Source: Candidatus Beckwithbacteria bacterium | GTDB taxonomy: Bacteria > Patescibacteriota > Microgenomatia > UBA1400 > CG1-02-47-37 | NCBI GenBank assembly: GCA_026397255.1 | Contig: JAPLVF010000001.1 | Span: 1-43,908 of the forward strand | Reading direction: 5' to 3' | DNA length: 43,908 nucleotides | Part shown: one piece after another, positions 21,605 to 30,605 of the stretch | How positions within the stretch are numbered: position 1 is the stretch's first letter | How the letters are laid out: each line of letters starts with the position of its first letter | Made by a program: the position numbers and the translations under genes | The notes under the pieces: model-generated | The model's input: the letters and a program-made list of their open reading frames with translations, nothing else | The model's database searches: none | Told to the model about the DNA's origin: nothing

Positions 21605-22618
21605 ATGAAGTCTGTCAGTGTGGTGATGCCGGCTTTTAACAGCATCAGAACGATTGAGGTGTGTTTAAAAAGCATTCGGGAGCAGGATTATGGCGGTAAA
21701 GTGGAGATTGTGGTGGCGGACGGCGGGTCGACTGACGGGACTTTGGCAGTGTTAAAGAAGTATGGCTGCAAGGTGGTGGCAGAGAGGACTGGTAATCCGG
21801 AAAAAGCTAAGGCGATTGGATTGAAAGAGGCAAAAGAGGAGTTCGTGTTGTTGATGGCTTCAGATAATGTGCTGCCGGATAAATTATGGCTAAAAATAAT
21901 GGTTGTTAGTTTGTTAAAAGAGCCGGAAGCAGTGGCCGCTTATCCGTGGCACTATGCTTATCGAAAAACCGACACCAGCTTAAATCGCTATTTTGCTTTG
22001 ATGGGGGTGAATGATCCGGTAGCGAAGTTTATGGGTAAAGCCGACCGGCAGGGTTGGGGTGGAAATGGGTGGCGGTTAAGCGGTGCAGCTGAAGATAAAG
22101 GCGGTTATTGGTTGGTGCGGTTTACCGCCAAAGATATGCCGACGCTGGGGGACAACGGGATTTTGGTGTGGAAAGATAAGTTGGTGAAAGCAAAAGTTGA
22201 CGAAAAATATTTTTCCCACATTGATGTGTTTTATGATCTTGTAAGTTTAGGAATGAACCAGTTTGTAGTAGTTAAAAATGAGATTGTTCATGATACTGGG
22301 GAAAAGTGCTTTAAGTTTTTAAGCAAGCGGTTTCGGTATATGAAAGAGTTATATTTGAGTCAACGAAACATGAGAAGATTTAAATGGGTAAGAAGTTGGC
22401 GGGATAAAGCAAGGTTGGGTTTGTCTGTCGTCTATAGCTTGACTTTGGTTGGTCCGACACTGGAAGCAGCTTGGGGGTTTATGGTTAAGCCGGATTTAGC
22501 CTGGTTTTGGCATCCGGTTATGAGTGTTGCGATGGTTTTTGTCTACGGAAAGCCAGTTCTTATAAGGCTTATATTTCAATTTTTTCGTGTTGGCGATCAG
22601 AGTAAGGTCCTTGCTTAA
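21605..22618 (+). CDS. GT2 family glycosyltransferase
   Basis: This 337-aa enzyme shows VSVVMPAFNSIRTIEVCLKS, IVVADGGSTDGTLAVLKKYG and LLMASDNVLPDKLWL, the GT-A nucleotide-binding and metal-site order. A C-terminal hydrophobic region includes PVMSVAMVFVYGKPVLIRLI. The DxD position reads ASDN, so the metal site is slightly atypical. Its 3' end overlaps the convergent cupin gene by 50 nt. Sugar and acceptor unknown. Confidence 0.82.
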   Translation: MKSVSVVMPAFNSIRTIEVCLKSIREQDYGGKVEIVVADGGSTDGTLAVLKKYGCKVVAERTGNPEKAKAIGLKEAKEEFVLLMASDNVLPDKLWLKIMVVSLLKEPEAVAAYPWHYAYRKTDTSLNRYFALMGVNDPVAKFMGKADRQGWGGNGWRLSGAAEDKGGYWLVRFTAKDMPTLGDNGILVWKDKLVKAKVDEKYFSHIDVFYDLVSLGMNQFVVVKNEIVHDTGEKCFKFLSKRFRYMKELYLSQRNMRRFKWVRSWRDKARLGLSVVYSLTLVGPTLEAAWGFMVKPDLAWFWHPVMSVAMVFVYGKPVLIRLIFQFFRVGDQSKVLA

Positions 22619-22976
22619 TCGTAATGAGTTTAGTCGGCTTTAAGAATTTAAAACCATGGCCGCCACAGAACTGCAACAAACAGTCGCCGGGGTTAAGAAT
22701 GTGTTTTACAAAGGTCCGTCCTTTGTAAAAGAAAGTGGCCTCAATTTGGCCGGAAACCAGATAAATAAACTCCTGATTTTTATGAGTGGTTTTGGCCAGG
22801 CGTCGGTGTTGGTGGGGTTTAACTTGGCGGCCTTTAGGGTAGAAGTTAACTCCCAGCTGTAAAGGGTTATCTGGTTTGGTTAAGAACTGGTGGGGTTTGG
22901 CTTTAAAGTTAGCTTTAATGATAAGAGCTAGGGTGGTTTTTCCGAACTTGATGTTAATTAAATTGTTAGGCATCAT
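22569..22976 (-). CDS. Small cupin-domain protein
   Basis: This 135-aa single-cupin protein has the metal-site-like PHQHRRLAKTTHKNQEFIYL, followed by VSGQIEATFF and NPGDCLLQFCGGHGFKFL. Relatives in glycan clusters are sugar-nucleotide or polysaccharide-modifying cupins, but the substrate cannot be told. The segment YKGRTFVKH between two strands is encoded by a family B palindrome (compare YKGPSFVN in ComEA). It overlaps the upstream gene by 11 nt. Confidence 0.65.
   Translation of the reverse strand: MMPNNLINIKFGKTTLALIIKANFKAKPHQFLTKPDNPLQLGVNFYPKGRQVKPHQHRRLAKTTHKNQEFIYLVSGQIEATFFYKGRTFVKHILNPGDCLLQFCGGHGFKFLKPTKLITIKQGPYSDRQHEKIEI
22704..22730. repeat. Family B palindrome in cupin gene
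   Basis: The core ACAAAGGTCCGTCCTTTGT (22708-22726) is identical to the copy next to the transposase. It is extended by TTTT and AAAA to a 27-nt near-perfect inverted repeat. Confidence 0.9.
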
Positions 22977-25050
22977 GAATAGTATATATTAGAGAGAAAA
23001 GATAGCTAGCTAGACTGACAAAAAGGAGTGATTGTAAACCAAAACGGTAGGATAAAAAGGAAAGCAGGCCGCCGATGGCTGAGCCGATTAGATTGCTAGC
23101 TAAGAAAGCGGTTTCGTCATGAGCGCGGGAAAAAAGATTGATAAAAATCAGGCCGGAAAAGTAAAGCGGCAGGTTAAGCAGGAAAGGTAAAACTAAGTAT
23201 TTAACCAGTTGGGGTAGTTGATTGAGCCAGTTTAGGGGGATAATTATGGTGAAGATAAAGCTGATGATTAAAAACAGATAAGCCAGTTTCAGAGGGATTT
23301 TTAGTTTAGAAAAACTTAAGTTAGCCAACAGAATCAGAATTAAGATAGCGGAGATGGTAAAGACGTTAGTCTGCCAGGTATTACCGTAAAGCAAGGCGGT
23401 TTTGCTGATGTTTTGAAACTCAAATAAGAGGAAACCGGCGCCCAAGAAAAAGGCGAGCGGGTTAAAGCGTTGGGTTAAGTTAAGTTTTCGGGAAAAGAGG
23501 AAAAATAAGCAGACGATAAGGCCGGAGATGACCAGGTGAAGTTTGGGCAGACGGGGTTGGTCAAGGTAAAGATAGGGCCAGTCATCGGTCAGGTTTTTGA
23601 GGGGCTGAGGATAGTTTTCCAGCCGTTTTTGAATAAATTGGTTTAGATTTGGTTGGCGATTAAGCAGGTTTGAGAGGGTGTCGGGATTAAGGCTTTGAAC
23701 AAAGATGACCCCGCCCCAGCCAAAAATCGGCGGATCATTTTGGAGGCTGAAAACTAAAGGTTGGTGATGGAAAACATCAGCCAGGTTGTTTTGGATTTGC
23801 GCTCCGATCCAGGGCCGGCGGACATCAAAAGCAATAAAGACCAAGCCGTCGGGCTGGAGCAGGTTTTTGATAGCTTGAAAACTTTCTTGGGTATATAAAT
23901 AGTTGTCCAGCTGAAGGTTGTTTAAGGAGCCGGATAAGGTATGGGAATCGGCTAAACCCATAATTACCAAATCATATTTATTCTGGGTTTGCTGGAAAAA
24001 TGAACGGCCGTCGTTATTAACCAGGTTAACGGTGGGTTTAGAATAGGGTTGTTCCGGATGATATTTTTGCCCCAGTTTGATGATTTGCGGATCAATTTCG
24101 ATAGCATCAATTCTGCTGGCGGAGTTTCTAACCGCCGCCGCCGCGTCATTACCGCCGCCGGCGCCAACAATTAAAACTGAGCTGGGTTGAGGCTTAAAAA
24201 CAAAGGGAAGTTGGTATTGGTTGTTAAATTGAGTGGAAAAGTCAGGAGGTAATTGATTAGGGCCAACTTGGTTAATCAGCGCTTGCCGGCGATTATCCGA
24301 GAGATCAAGCAGTCCCATGTAACCGACATTATTGACTTGAAGGAAGTAATCGGCGGAATTAGGAATAGGTTGAAGGTCAAGTTTTTGATAGGGCGACCAA
24401 GTCGTATTAGTCGAGTTAACCAAATTAAAACTGATAACAATAATAGACAAGATAGTTAAAAACATGGAAAGATTTTGGTGATTTTTGGCAGTTAAACTGA
24501 AGATGATAAATTGAGCCAGGAGTAACCCAAGATAGGGAGAGAGGTTGAGAAAAGAGGCTAGATTAAAACTTAAAATGCCGATTAAAGAAAAGAAAACGTT
24601 TAAGGAGTAGAACCAGATTCGCTGTTTTGGCTGATGGAAAAAGAGGCTAAGATGCTGGCCTAAAGGAATAAAGATAGCCAGAGTGAGAGCAAAAAGGAAG
24701 AGGGTAAGGATTAGACCCCAAATAATAGTTAACCAGGAGGTCCAGGGGGTTTGAAACCAGATAAAGCTGTCGCTTAAGGGGGAAAGAAAGTTGGTGATGG
24801 GAGTGAAGAGTTTAAAGGTTAAGATAACAGTTAAAATCAGCAGCAGGATAGCAGAGAGTGTCAGGGGCAGTCTTTTTTTGATCAGCATGCCTAAGCCGGA
24901 GCCGATAAAAATGGCTAAGAGAATCAGATTAGACAGATAAGCAAAAAGACGGATTTCGGCGCTGATTAAGCGGATTAGCAAGAGCTCTAAAAATAGGATC
25001 AGAAAACTGATGAGGCAGAGATGAAAAAGTTTTCGTTTATTAAAGTTCAT
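22966..25050 (-). CDS. Spermidine-synthase-like membrane protein
   Basis: This 694-aa protein has an N-terminal block of about six membrane helices, then a Rossmann methyltransferase/aminopropyltransferase-type domain (about 290-480) with SVLIVGAGGGNDAAAAVRNS, DAIEIDPQIIKLG, VNNDGRSFF and YDLVIMGLADSH, then about six further helices. This fusion is known among uncharacterised bacterial 'spermidine synthase-like' membrane proteins. True polyamine synthesis is uncertain because the substrate is normally soluble; a role in modifying envelope components is an alternative. ATG 25050 is preferred to the TTG at 25071 because a TAAAAT box lies just upstream of 25050. Confidence 0.7.
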   Translation of the reverse strand: MNFNKRKLFHLCLISFLILFLELLLIRLISAEIRLFAYLSNLILLAIFIGSGLGMLIKKRLPLTLSAILLLILTVILTFKLFTPITNFLSPLSDSFIWFQTPWTSWLTIIWGLILTLFLFALTLAIFIPLGQHLSLFFHQPKQRIWFYSLNVFFSLIGILSFNLASFLNLSPYLGLLLAQFIIFSLTAKNHQNLSMFLTILSIIVISFNLVNSTNTTWSPYQKLDLQPIPNSADYFLQVNNVGYMGLLDLSDNRRQALINQVGPNQLPPDFSTQFNNQYQLPFVFKPQPSSVLIVGAGGGNDAAAAVRNSASRIDAIEIDPQIIKLGQKYHPEQPYSKPTVNLVNNDGRSFFQQTQNKYDLVIMGLADSHTLSGSLNNLQLDNYLYTQESFQAIKNLLQPDGLVFIAFDVRRPWIGAQIQNNLADVFHHQPLVFSLQNDPPIFGWGGVIFVQSLNPDTLSNLLNRQPNLNQFIQKRLENYPQPLKNLTDDWPYLYLDQPRLPKLHLVISGLIVCLFFLFSRKLNLTQRFNPLAFFLGAGFLLFEFQNISKTALLYGNTWQTNVFTISAILILILLANLSFSKLKIPLKLAYLFLIISFIFTIIIPLNWLNQLPQLVKYLVLPFLLNLPLYFSGLIFINLFSRAHDETAFLASNLIGSAIGGLLSFLSYRFGLQSLLFVSLASYLFSLIYTIHDA

Positions 25051-25057
25051 GAAATTT

Positions 25058-25072
25058 ATTTTAGTATACAAT
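25058..25072. promoter_or_regulatory. Overlapping divergent -10 boxes
   Basis: Minus TAAAAT (25063-25058) lies 7 nt before the ATG at 25050; plus TACAAT (25067-25072) lies 9 nt before the ATG at 25082. The whole gap is 31 nt, so both messages would be leaderless or nearly so, and their polymerases would compete. Confidence 0.45.
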
Positions 25073-25081
25073 AGTCATCAG

Positions 25082-25813
25082 ATGAAATTGTCAGTAATTA
25101 TTTGCACCAGTGGCCGGCCGAAAGATTTGGAAGGGTGTTTAACCAGTTTAAAGCAGCAAAGTTTTAAGGATTTAGAAACAGTGATTGTGAGAGATTCGCC
25201 GTTGGTGAAAGCCAGAGACTTGGGTTGGCGGAAAGCTAAGGGTGAAGTGGTGGCTTGGATTGATGATGATGTAATTTTGGCTAAAGATTGGGCCAGAAAT
25301 TTAGTTAAAATTTTTGATAACAATAAGGAAGTGGGTGGTGTCAGCGGTCCGACAATAGTTCCGGAAGATTTATTAAAAAACCGGTTGGTATTTTGGTGGT
25401 ATGGTAAAAAAAATTGGCTGGTGAAGTTATGGGTGAAACTGGTTTTAGATAATCAACCGTTGGCAGTGGGTAAAATCACTAAAATTGGCTGGTGGTCGCC
25501 GGGATCAAATTTTAAGAGTTGTTTAAGACTAAAAGGTTTACAAGAAGTTGATTATTTAGAAGCTTGCAATATGAGTTTAAGGCGAGAGTTGGTGAAGGAG
25601 GCGGACGGATTTGATTTAGATTATCAGGGTACGAGCGAGTGGTGTGAAGTGGATTTGGCGATGAAGATAAAAAAATTGGGCTACCGATTAGTGTGGAGCA
25701 GGCAGGTGAGGTTAGAGCATCAGGTATCCAGAAGCGGAGCGTTTATTAAGCGGAAAAATTGGGGAGAGAGAATCAGAAATTACTTAAGATTCAGGCAAAA
25801 ATGGTTACACTAA
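25082..25813 (+). CDS. GT2 family glycosyltransferase
   Basis: This 243-aa enzyme starts KLSVIICTSGRPKDLEGCLT, with VVAWIDDDVILAKDWARN (DDD metal site) and EACNMSLRRELVKEADGFDL, then GTSEWCEVDLAMKIKKLGYR. ATG 25082 is the start that gives the canonical N-terminal strand. First of a seven-gene plus-strand run of glycan genes with gaps of 1-3 nt or short overlaps. Confidence 0.82.
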   Translation: MKLSVIICTSGRPKDLEGCLTSLKQQSFKDLETVIVRDSPLVKARDLGWRKAKGEVVAWIDDDVILAKDWARNLVKIFDNNKEVGGVSGPTIVPEDLLKNRLVFWWYGKKNWLVKLWVKLVLDNQPLAVGKITKIGWWSPGSNFKSCLRLKGLQEVDYLEACNMSLRRELVKEADGFDLDYQGTSEWCEVDLAMKIKKLGYRLVWSRQVRLEHQVSRSGAFIKRKNWGERIRNYLRFRQKWLH

Positions 25814-25814
25814 T

Positions 25815-26723
25815 ATGATTAAAGTTTCGATTATTATTGCTAACAACTTGGCTAATTGGTCGTTTCCAAAGCAGGGGCTTGGACCGGGATTGGAATTAAT
25901 CGTGGTGAATAACGGGATTATTGGGCCGGGTAATCCCTCTAAGGCACGCAATGATGGCGCCAGCCAAGCTAAAGGGAAGTATTTGGTTTTTTTGGATAAT
26001 GATACCCAGGTAAAAAAAGGCTGGTTGGATCAAGTCGTTAAGTTTATGGATAAACAACCGAAAGTCGGCGCCGGACAACTGAAATTATTAAGAATGGGAA
26101 GCAATAAATTTGACAGCGCCGGCGATTTATTAACCAATAACGGCTTTTTGGTAGAGCGGGCCAGGGAGGCAGAGGATCGGGGACAATTTGACAAAGCTGA
26201 TAAGATTTTTTCCGGCAAAGGAGCGGCAATGATTGTCAGAAAAAATGTTTTTGCCAAAATCGGTGGCTTTGACGAGACTTATGTTTATTACTGGGAAGAA
26301 CCGGATTTGTGCTGGCGGATATGGCAATCCGGGTACGAGGTGCGGTTTTTGTGGATGGGTCAGGTTTATCATAGCTACGGCACCAAAGCCAAGCCGATTC
26401 CCAAGGTTCCGGCAGCCGGACAGGTTTACTTGGCCTGCCGGAATCAGCTAATGACGATTATAAAAAATGCTTTTGGCTGGCGGCGCTGGCGGATGTTGTT
26501 TTGGGTTAGTTTAAGTTGGCTGGGCCTGGAAATAATGTTTGTAATTAAGGGTAAATGGCGGCAGGCTTGGGCGATTGAGCGAGCGTGGTTTTGGTTACTG
26601 TGGCATTGGCCAAAGCAGCAACTAAAAGGTAATGATCAATGGCTGGAGCAGGTGACGATTAAACGAGATTGGGAATGGTATATTGGCAAAGGCTTAGCTT
26701 TTATTTCCGGGAGGGGATTTTAA
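25815..26723 (+). CDS. GT2 family glycosyltransferase (rhamnosyltransferase-like)
   Basis: This 302-aa enzyme has KARNDGASQAKGKYLVFLDN, then DTQVKKGWLDQVV (DND-type metal site), FSGKGAAMIVRKNVFAKIGG and FDETYVYYWEEPDLCWRIWQ, the order typical of GT2 rhamnosyl- and related transferases with an ED/EP acceptor motif. The first strand (VSIIIANNLANWSF) is shortened, with the VVNNG segment close behind. It starts 1 nt after the previous stop, and its own stop overlaps the next ATG (TAATG). Confidence 0.8.
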   Translation: MIKVSIIIANNLANWSFPKQGLGPGLELIVVNNGIIGPGNPSKARNDGASQAKGKYLVFLDNDTQVKKGWLDQVVKFMDKQPKVGAGQLKLLRMGSNKFDSAGDLLTNNGFLVERAREAEDRGQFDKADKIFSGKGAAMIVRKNVFAKIGGFDETYVYYWEEPDLCWRIWQSGYEVRFLWMGQVYHSYGTKAKPIPKVPAAGQVYLACRNQLMTIIKNAFGWRRWRMLFWVSLSWLGLEIMFVIKGKWRQAWAIERAWFWLLWHWPKQQLKGNDQWLEQVTIKRDWEWYIGKGLAFISGRGF

Positions 26724-27382
26724 TGAACTTTGATCAGGCGACTAATTTATGGCGGGGGGTAGAAGTGGCGTTGTTAAAGCAAAATTGGGGAAAATATTTT
26801 AAAGGTAAGATTTTGGATTTAGGCTGCGGTGAGGGGGAGATTGCCAGGCAAGTATTTGGTAGAAAAATTGAGTGGGGGTTGGACAATGATTTAGTGATGG
26901 TGAGAAAAGCGAAACAATCAGGAATGTATAACCAAGTATTGTTGGGGGATGCGAGGAAAATAGCCTTAGCTAGCGGCAGAGCGGATTTAGTTTTTAGCAA
27001 TAGCGTGATTGAGCATATTCAGAATTTAGACAAAGTTTTACCGGAAATTAACCGGGTTTTAAGACAGGGCGGGCTATTAGTGGCGACGATGCCCAGCGAT
27101 TGTCTGGGAGAATATTTAGGGCGGGGAGAGTGGTATGCTCGCTGGTTTAACCGAAAATATCAGCACTATAATTTATTGAGTAAAGAAAAATGGATAGAAA
27201 TGTTAAAAATAATAAGATTTAAGTTAATCGACGGCTATTATTATTTAGATAAACAGACAATTCACCAATGGCATAAGTTATTATGGGGGAATAAATTAGG
27301 GATAAAATTAAAAGTCAAACCAGTCAAACCAGAAAGGTTAAAAATTGGGGCTGGGATAGCGATTTTAGCGCAAAAGATATGA
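26723..27382 (+). CDS. SAM-dependent methyltransferase (class I)
   Basis: This 219-aa protein has motif I ILDLGCGEGEIARQVFG, the acidic loop GLDNDLVMVRKA, motif II-like ADLVFSNSVIEHIQNLDKVL and VLRQGGLLVATMPSD, as in class I methyltransferases of the UbiE/Methyltransf_11 type. It starts at ATG 26723 after GAGGGG; the longer frame upstream lies inside the previous gene. It probably methylates a sugar or lipid of the surface glycan (inference from neighbours). Confidence 0.8.
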   Translation: MNFDQATNLWRGVEVALLKQNWGKYFKGKILDLGCGEGEIARQVFGRKIEWGLDNDLVMVRKAKQSGMYNQVLLGDARKIALASGRADLVFSNSVIEHIQNLDKVLPEINRVLRQGGLLVATMPSDCLGEYLGRGEWYARWFNRKYQHYNLLSKEKWIEMLKIIRFKLIDGYYYLDKQTIHQWHKLLWGNKLGIKLKVKPVKPERLKIGAGIAILAQKI

Positions 27383-28152
27383 AAATATCGGTGATTGTTG
27401 TTAATTTCAACGGTAAAAATTATATTGCCGACTGTCTTGATTCAGTTTTAAAAACGGATTTTAATGATTTCGAAATTGTGGTGGTGGAAAATGGGTCCAA
27501 TGACGGCAGTTGGCAGTTACTTAACAAAAAATATAAAAAAATACGGTTGGTGAAGTTAATAAAATCTTCAGAAAATTTATTTTTTACCGGCGGCGGTAAT
27601 TTAGGGGCAAAAAAAGCTAAGGGTGAATGGCTGGTATTTTTAAATGCTGATACAGTGGCAGATAAAAACTGGTTAAAAGAAATGGTTAAGCTGGTCAAAC
27701 ACAAACGACTCATTCAGCCAAAGATTAAGATTTATCAGACTAATAAGATTGATTGTGTTTGGGGAGATTATCTTTGGCCGGGTTGGGGCAGGGCGCATGG
27801 CCGGGGGGAGACAGATAAAGGACAGTATGAAGTAAATCGCCAAGCAGATTATGCTAATGGTACTTGTTTAATGATAGAGAAAAAGTTTTTCTTGGAGTTA
27901 GGCGGGTTTGATGAGAATTTCAAGTTTTTTTACGAAGATGTGGATTTGAATTTACGGGCCAGAAAACAAGGCGGCCAGGCTTGGTATGGCGCTAAAGCAA
28001 TGATTTGGCACAAAGGCTCCTTGTCATTTAAGCAGAATGTGGCGTCAGAGACGGTGCAATATTATTACCACAGGAACAGAAAGTTAACGGTGATGAAAAA
28101 CTTTAAGGGAATTGACAGGCGGATAAGATTAGCGGTTTTAGGATTAGTATAA
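27379..28152 (+). CDS. GT2 family glycosyltransferase (rhamnosyltransferase-like)
   Basis: This 257-aa enzyme has KISVIVVNFNGKNYIADCLD, FEIVVVENGSNDGSWQLL, WLVFLNADTVADKNWL (NAD metal site), YANGTCLMIEKKFFLELGGF and FKFFYEDVDLNLRARKQGGQ. It overlaps the methyltransferase gene by 4 nt (ATGA). It is shorter than typical rhamnosyltransferases (about 300 aa), but all catalytic motifs are present. Confidence 0.85.
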   Translation: MKISVIVVNFNGKNYIADCLDSVLKTDFNDFEIVVVENGSNDGSWQLLNKKYKKIRLVKLIKSSENLFFTGGGNLGAKKAKGEWLVFLNADTVADKNWLKEMVKLVKHKRLIQPKIKIYQTNKIDCVWGDYLWPGWGRAHGRGETDKGQYEVNRQADYANGTCLMIEKKFFLELGGFDENFKFFYEDVDLNLRARKQGGQAWYGAKAMIWHKGSLSFKQNVASETVQYYYHRNRKLTVMKNFKGIDRRIRLAVLGLV

Positions 28153-28155
28153 GAT

Positions 28156-29334
28156 ATGAAAAAGATAGCTTTTATTACCCCTTTTTATTTACCGGTTAAA
28201 TTGTCTGGTTCGGGAAGATTGGTTCAAGGGATAGCGGAGGGATTAGTGGAAAAAGGGTTTGACTGCAAAGTGATTACGGCTGATGGCTGGACGACGAGAT
28301 CTTGGTATTTGCCTTTTGGACAGCGACTGCAGGAAAAACAGGATGAGTTTAAAGGAGTTAAGGTAGAGCGCTTAAAGTGTGGCTGGTGGCTGTCTTTAGC
28401 GAGCTTGATAACTCAGTTTAAGTTCCAAGCCTGCGGGCCGAATTTATTGGGGTTAGCTGATGTTTTTAAAAAAGAAAAGTTTGATATCGTCTGGGTGGTC
28501 CCTTTTCCGGCTTATTTGAACTGGCTGGTGGTGAAGGCGATTGATCAGCTTAAATTTAAGCCGCGTTTGGTAGTTACTCCCTGTTTTCATGAAGCATTGA
28601 GAGAGTATTATCATCCAGCCTTGAGGCAAGTTTTACAGCGGGCGGATATGGTGCAGGCCTTGACCGGGGCGGAGAAAGAGCTTTTGGTGAAACAGTTTGG
28701 ATTGCCGGAGAGCAAGATAAAAACGGAACCCGGATTTTTAGCGGATATCACAGTCAGGAAAAAGGAGTGGCAACAGTTGGCGGTTGAGTTTAAAGCCAAA
28801 CATGATTTAACGGGGAAAAAAACAGTGCTGTTTATCGGCAGTAAGATTGAGGAGAAAGGATTAGCTGTTTTAGCTCAGGCAGTAGGACAGTTATGGCAGG
28901 AAGATGATAGTTATAGATTGGTGACTGTGGGAAGTAAGACGGCTTTTTGGCAGCGGTATAAGAAAAAACACCAGTGGAAATTTTTGGTAGACTTGGATGA
29001 TGTCAGTGAGCAGGAGAAAGAAGCAATTTTGTCGGCGGCGGATGTTTTTTGTTTGCCGTCACGGGTGGAGTCGTTTGGATTGGTATACTTGGAAGCCTGG
29101 CTTAAGAAAAAGCCAGTAATCGGGGCCGACATTGGCCCGGTCAGGGAGTTGATCAAGGGGGCTAAAGGCGGCAGATTGGTTAAATTCGGAAGAGTGCGTG
29201 AGCTGGCAGCGGAGATTGACCGATTGGTAAAAGATAGAAATTTAGCCGGAAGATTAGGGGAGAATGGTTATAAAGCTTTAAAAATAAGGTATAGTAAAAA
29301 AATAGTTTTATCTCAGCTGGAAAAGATTTTATGA
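28156..29334 (+). CDS. GT4 family glycosyltransferase
   Basis: This 392-aa GT-B enzyme has an N-terminal acceptor domain (PFYLPVKLSGSGRLVQGIAE) and a C-terminal GT4 domain (about 215-390) with KKTVLFIGSKIEEKGLAVLA and ADVFCLPSRVESFGLVYLEA, WLKKKPVIGADIGP, the E-x7-E nucleotide-sugar motif. It ends in a 4-nt overlap with the flippase gene. It is the only clear GT-B enzyme of the cluster. Confidence 0.88.
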   Translation: MKKIAFITPFYLPVKLSGSGRLVQGIAEGLVEKGFDCKVITADGWTTRSWYLPFGQRLQEKQDEFKGVKVERLKCGWWLSLASLITQFKFQACGPNLLGLADVFKKEKFDIVWVVPFPAYLNWLVVKAIDQLKFKPRLVVTPCFHEALREYYHPALRQVLQRADMVQALTGAEKELLVKQFGLPESKIKTEPGFLADITVRKKEWQQLAVEFKAKHDLTGKKTVLFIGSKIEEKGLAVLAQAVGQLWQEDDSYRLVTVGSKTAFWQRYKKKHQWKFLVDLDDVSEQEKEAILSAADVFCLPSRVESFGLVYLEAWLKKKPVIGADIGPVRELIKGAKGGRLVKFGRVRELAAEIDRLVKDRNLAGRLGENGYKALKIRYSKKIVLSQLEKIL

Positions 29335-30605
29335 AGATTAAGCTTTGGTTATTTAATAATCTGACGACGAAGCAGACTGTGGTTAAAAATACGTTTTGGC
29401 TGATGTTAGCCGAAGTTGTTTCTAAAGCTCCAGTATTTTTTTTAAATATTTGGATAATTAGATATTTGGGGGCGGAGGATTATGGAAGACTTAGTTTTGT
29501 TTTTGCTTTTGGTTCTTTATTGGTAATTTTCACTGATTTGGGCTTGTCAACCTTAACGATCAGAGAGGTGGCGAAGAATAAAAGCTTAGCGAGAAAATAT
29601 ATCGATAATTTAATAGTCATTAAGTTAATTTTGAGCTTGGCTGTGTTAGGTTTGGTTTTCTTGTCAGTTAAGTTTTTAGGTAAATTTTCAGAGTTGATAA
29701 CTTTAGTTTTTTGGGTGACGATTTTTGTGACGATTACGTCTTTGACAACCTTTTTTCAAGCAATTTTTCAAGCTTTTGAAAAAATGGAATTTTTGGTTGT
29801 TTCTAAGATTGTTTATTCGCTTAGTCTGGTTTTAATTGTTTTTTACGTAGTTCAGCAGCAGTTGGGGATAGAGGGATTAACTAAAGGTTATGTTGTTGCC
29901 GCAGTTATTGCTCTTTTGGCGACGATGATTTTAACTAAAAAAAAGTTGGTTGAATTTTGGCCGGGGACAGATTTAACTTTTTTTCAAAAAAGTTTAAGGG
30001 AGGCATGGCCGTTTGCTCTTATCATTTTATTGGGTTCGATATATATGCAGATGAATACGATTCAATTAAAACTGCTTGCCGGAGATATTGAAGTTGGTTT
30101 GTATAATATCGCTTTTCAGTTAATTTTTGTGATGACTGTTTTGGGTGGCGTTTTTTTCAGCGCCTTATTTCCATCCTTAGCTAAAGAGTATGGAAAGTCA
30201 AAGATAGGTTTTTATAAATTGATTGATTTTTTTACCAAGTGGGTAATTTCGGGCGTATTAATATTTTGTTTGATCTTGTTTTTGATCAGCGGGAAGCTGT
30301 TTGTTTTATTGTATGGCCCGGATTATGTGAGAAGCATTAGCATGTTTCGTTTGTTATTAATTGCGTTTTTTATTTTATTTATTAACACGACTTATTCAGA
30401 AGCCTTAAAAACCATGAATTTACAGAAAGATTATTTGAAGGCCCTTTTTTGGGGATCTTTGTTAAATTTTTTACTTAATTTTGTTCTGATAGCTTGGTGG
30501 GGAGGAGTAGGGGCTTCATTAACAGCGATTTTATCATCTTCACTAATTACTATTTTGATAATAACGAAGTTTAGAAAGTTAAAACAAAGAGATTTGGCAA
30601 AATGA
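29331..30605 (+). CDS. Wzx-type oligosaccharide flippase
   Basis: This 424-aa protein has 12-13 membrane helices in the MOP/PST exporter pattern: NTFWLMLAEVVSKAPVFFLN, RYLGAEDYGRLSFVFAFGSL, TDLGLSTLTIREVAKNK near the N-terminus and NTIQLKLLAGDIEVGLYNIA in the middle. It would flip undecaprenyl-linked oligosaccharides made by the neighbouring transferases to the outer face. It overlaps the genes on both sides by 4 nt. Confidence 0.88.
   Translation: MKIKLWLFNNLTTKQTVVKNTFWLMLAEVVSKAPVFFLNIWIIRYLGAEDYGRLSFVFAFGSLLVIFTDLGLSTLTIREVAKNKSLARKYIDNLIVIKLILSLAVLGLVFLSVKFLGKFSELITLVFWVTIFVTITSLTTFFQAIFQAFEKMEFLVVSKIVYSLSLVLIVFYVVQQQLGIEGLTKGYVVAAVIALLATMILTKKKLVEFWPGTDLTFFQKSLREAWPFALIILLGSIYMQMNTIQLKLLAGDIEVGLYNIAFQLIFVMTVLGGVFFSALFPSLAKEYGKSKIGFYKLIDFFTKWVISGVLIFCLILFLISGKLFVLLYGPDYVRSISMFRLLLIAFFILFINTTYSEALKTMNLQKDYLKALFWGSLLNFLLNFVLIAWWGGVGASLTAILSSSLITILIITKFRKLKQRDLAK

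Noticed and set aside
22966-25071. TTG start at 25071 for the spermidine-synthase-like gene
   Set aside because: The extension MYTKINF overlaps the divergent promoter boxes and adds nothing that resembles the family; ATG 25050 is simpler.
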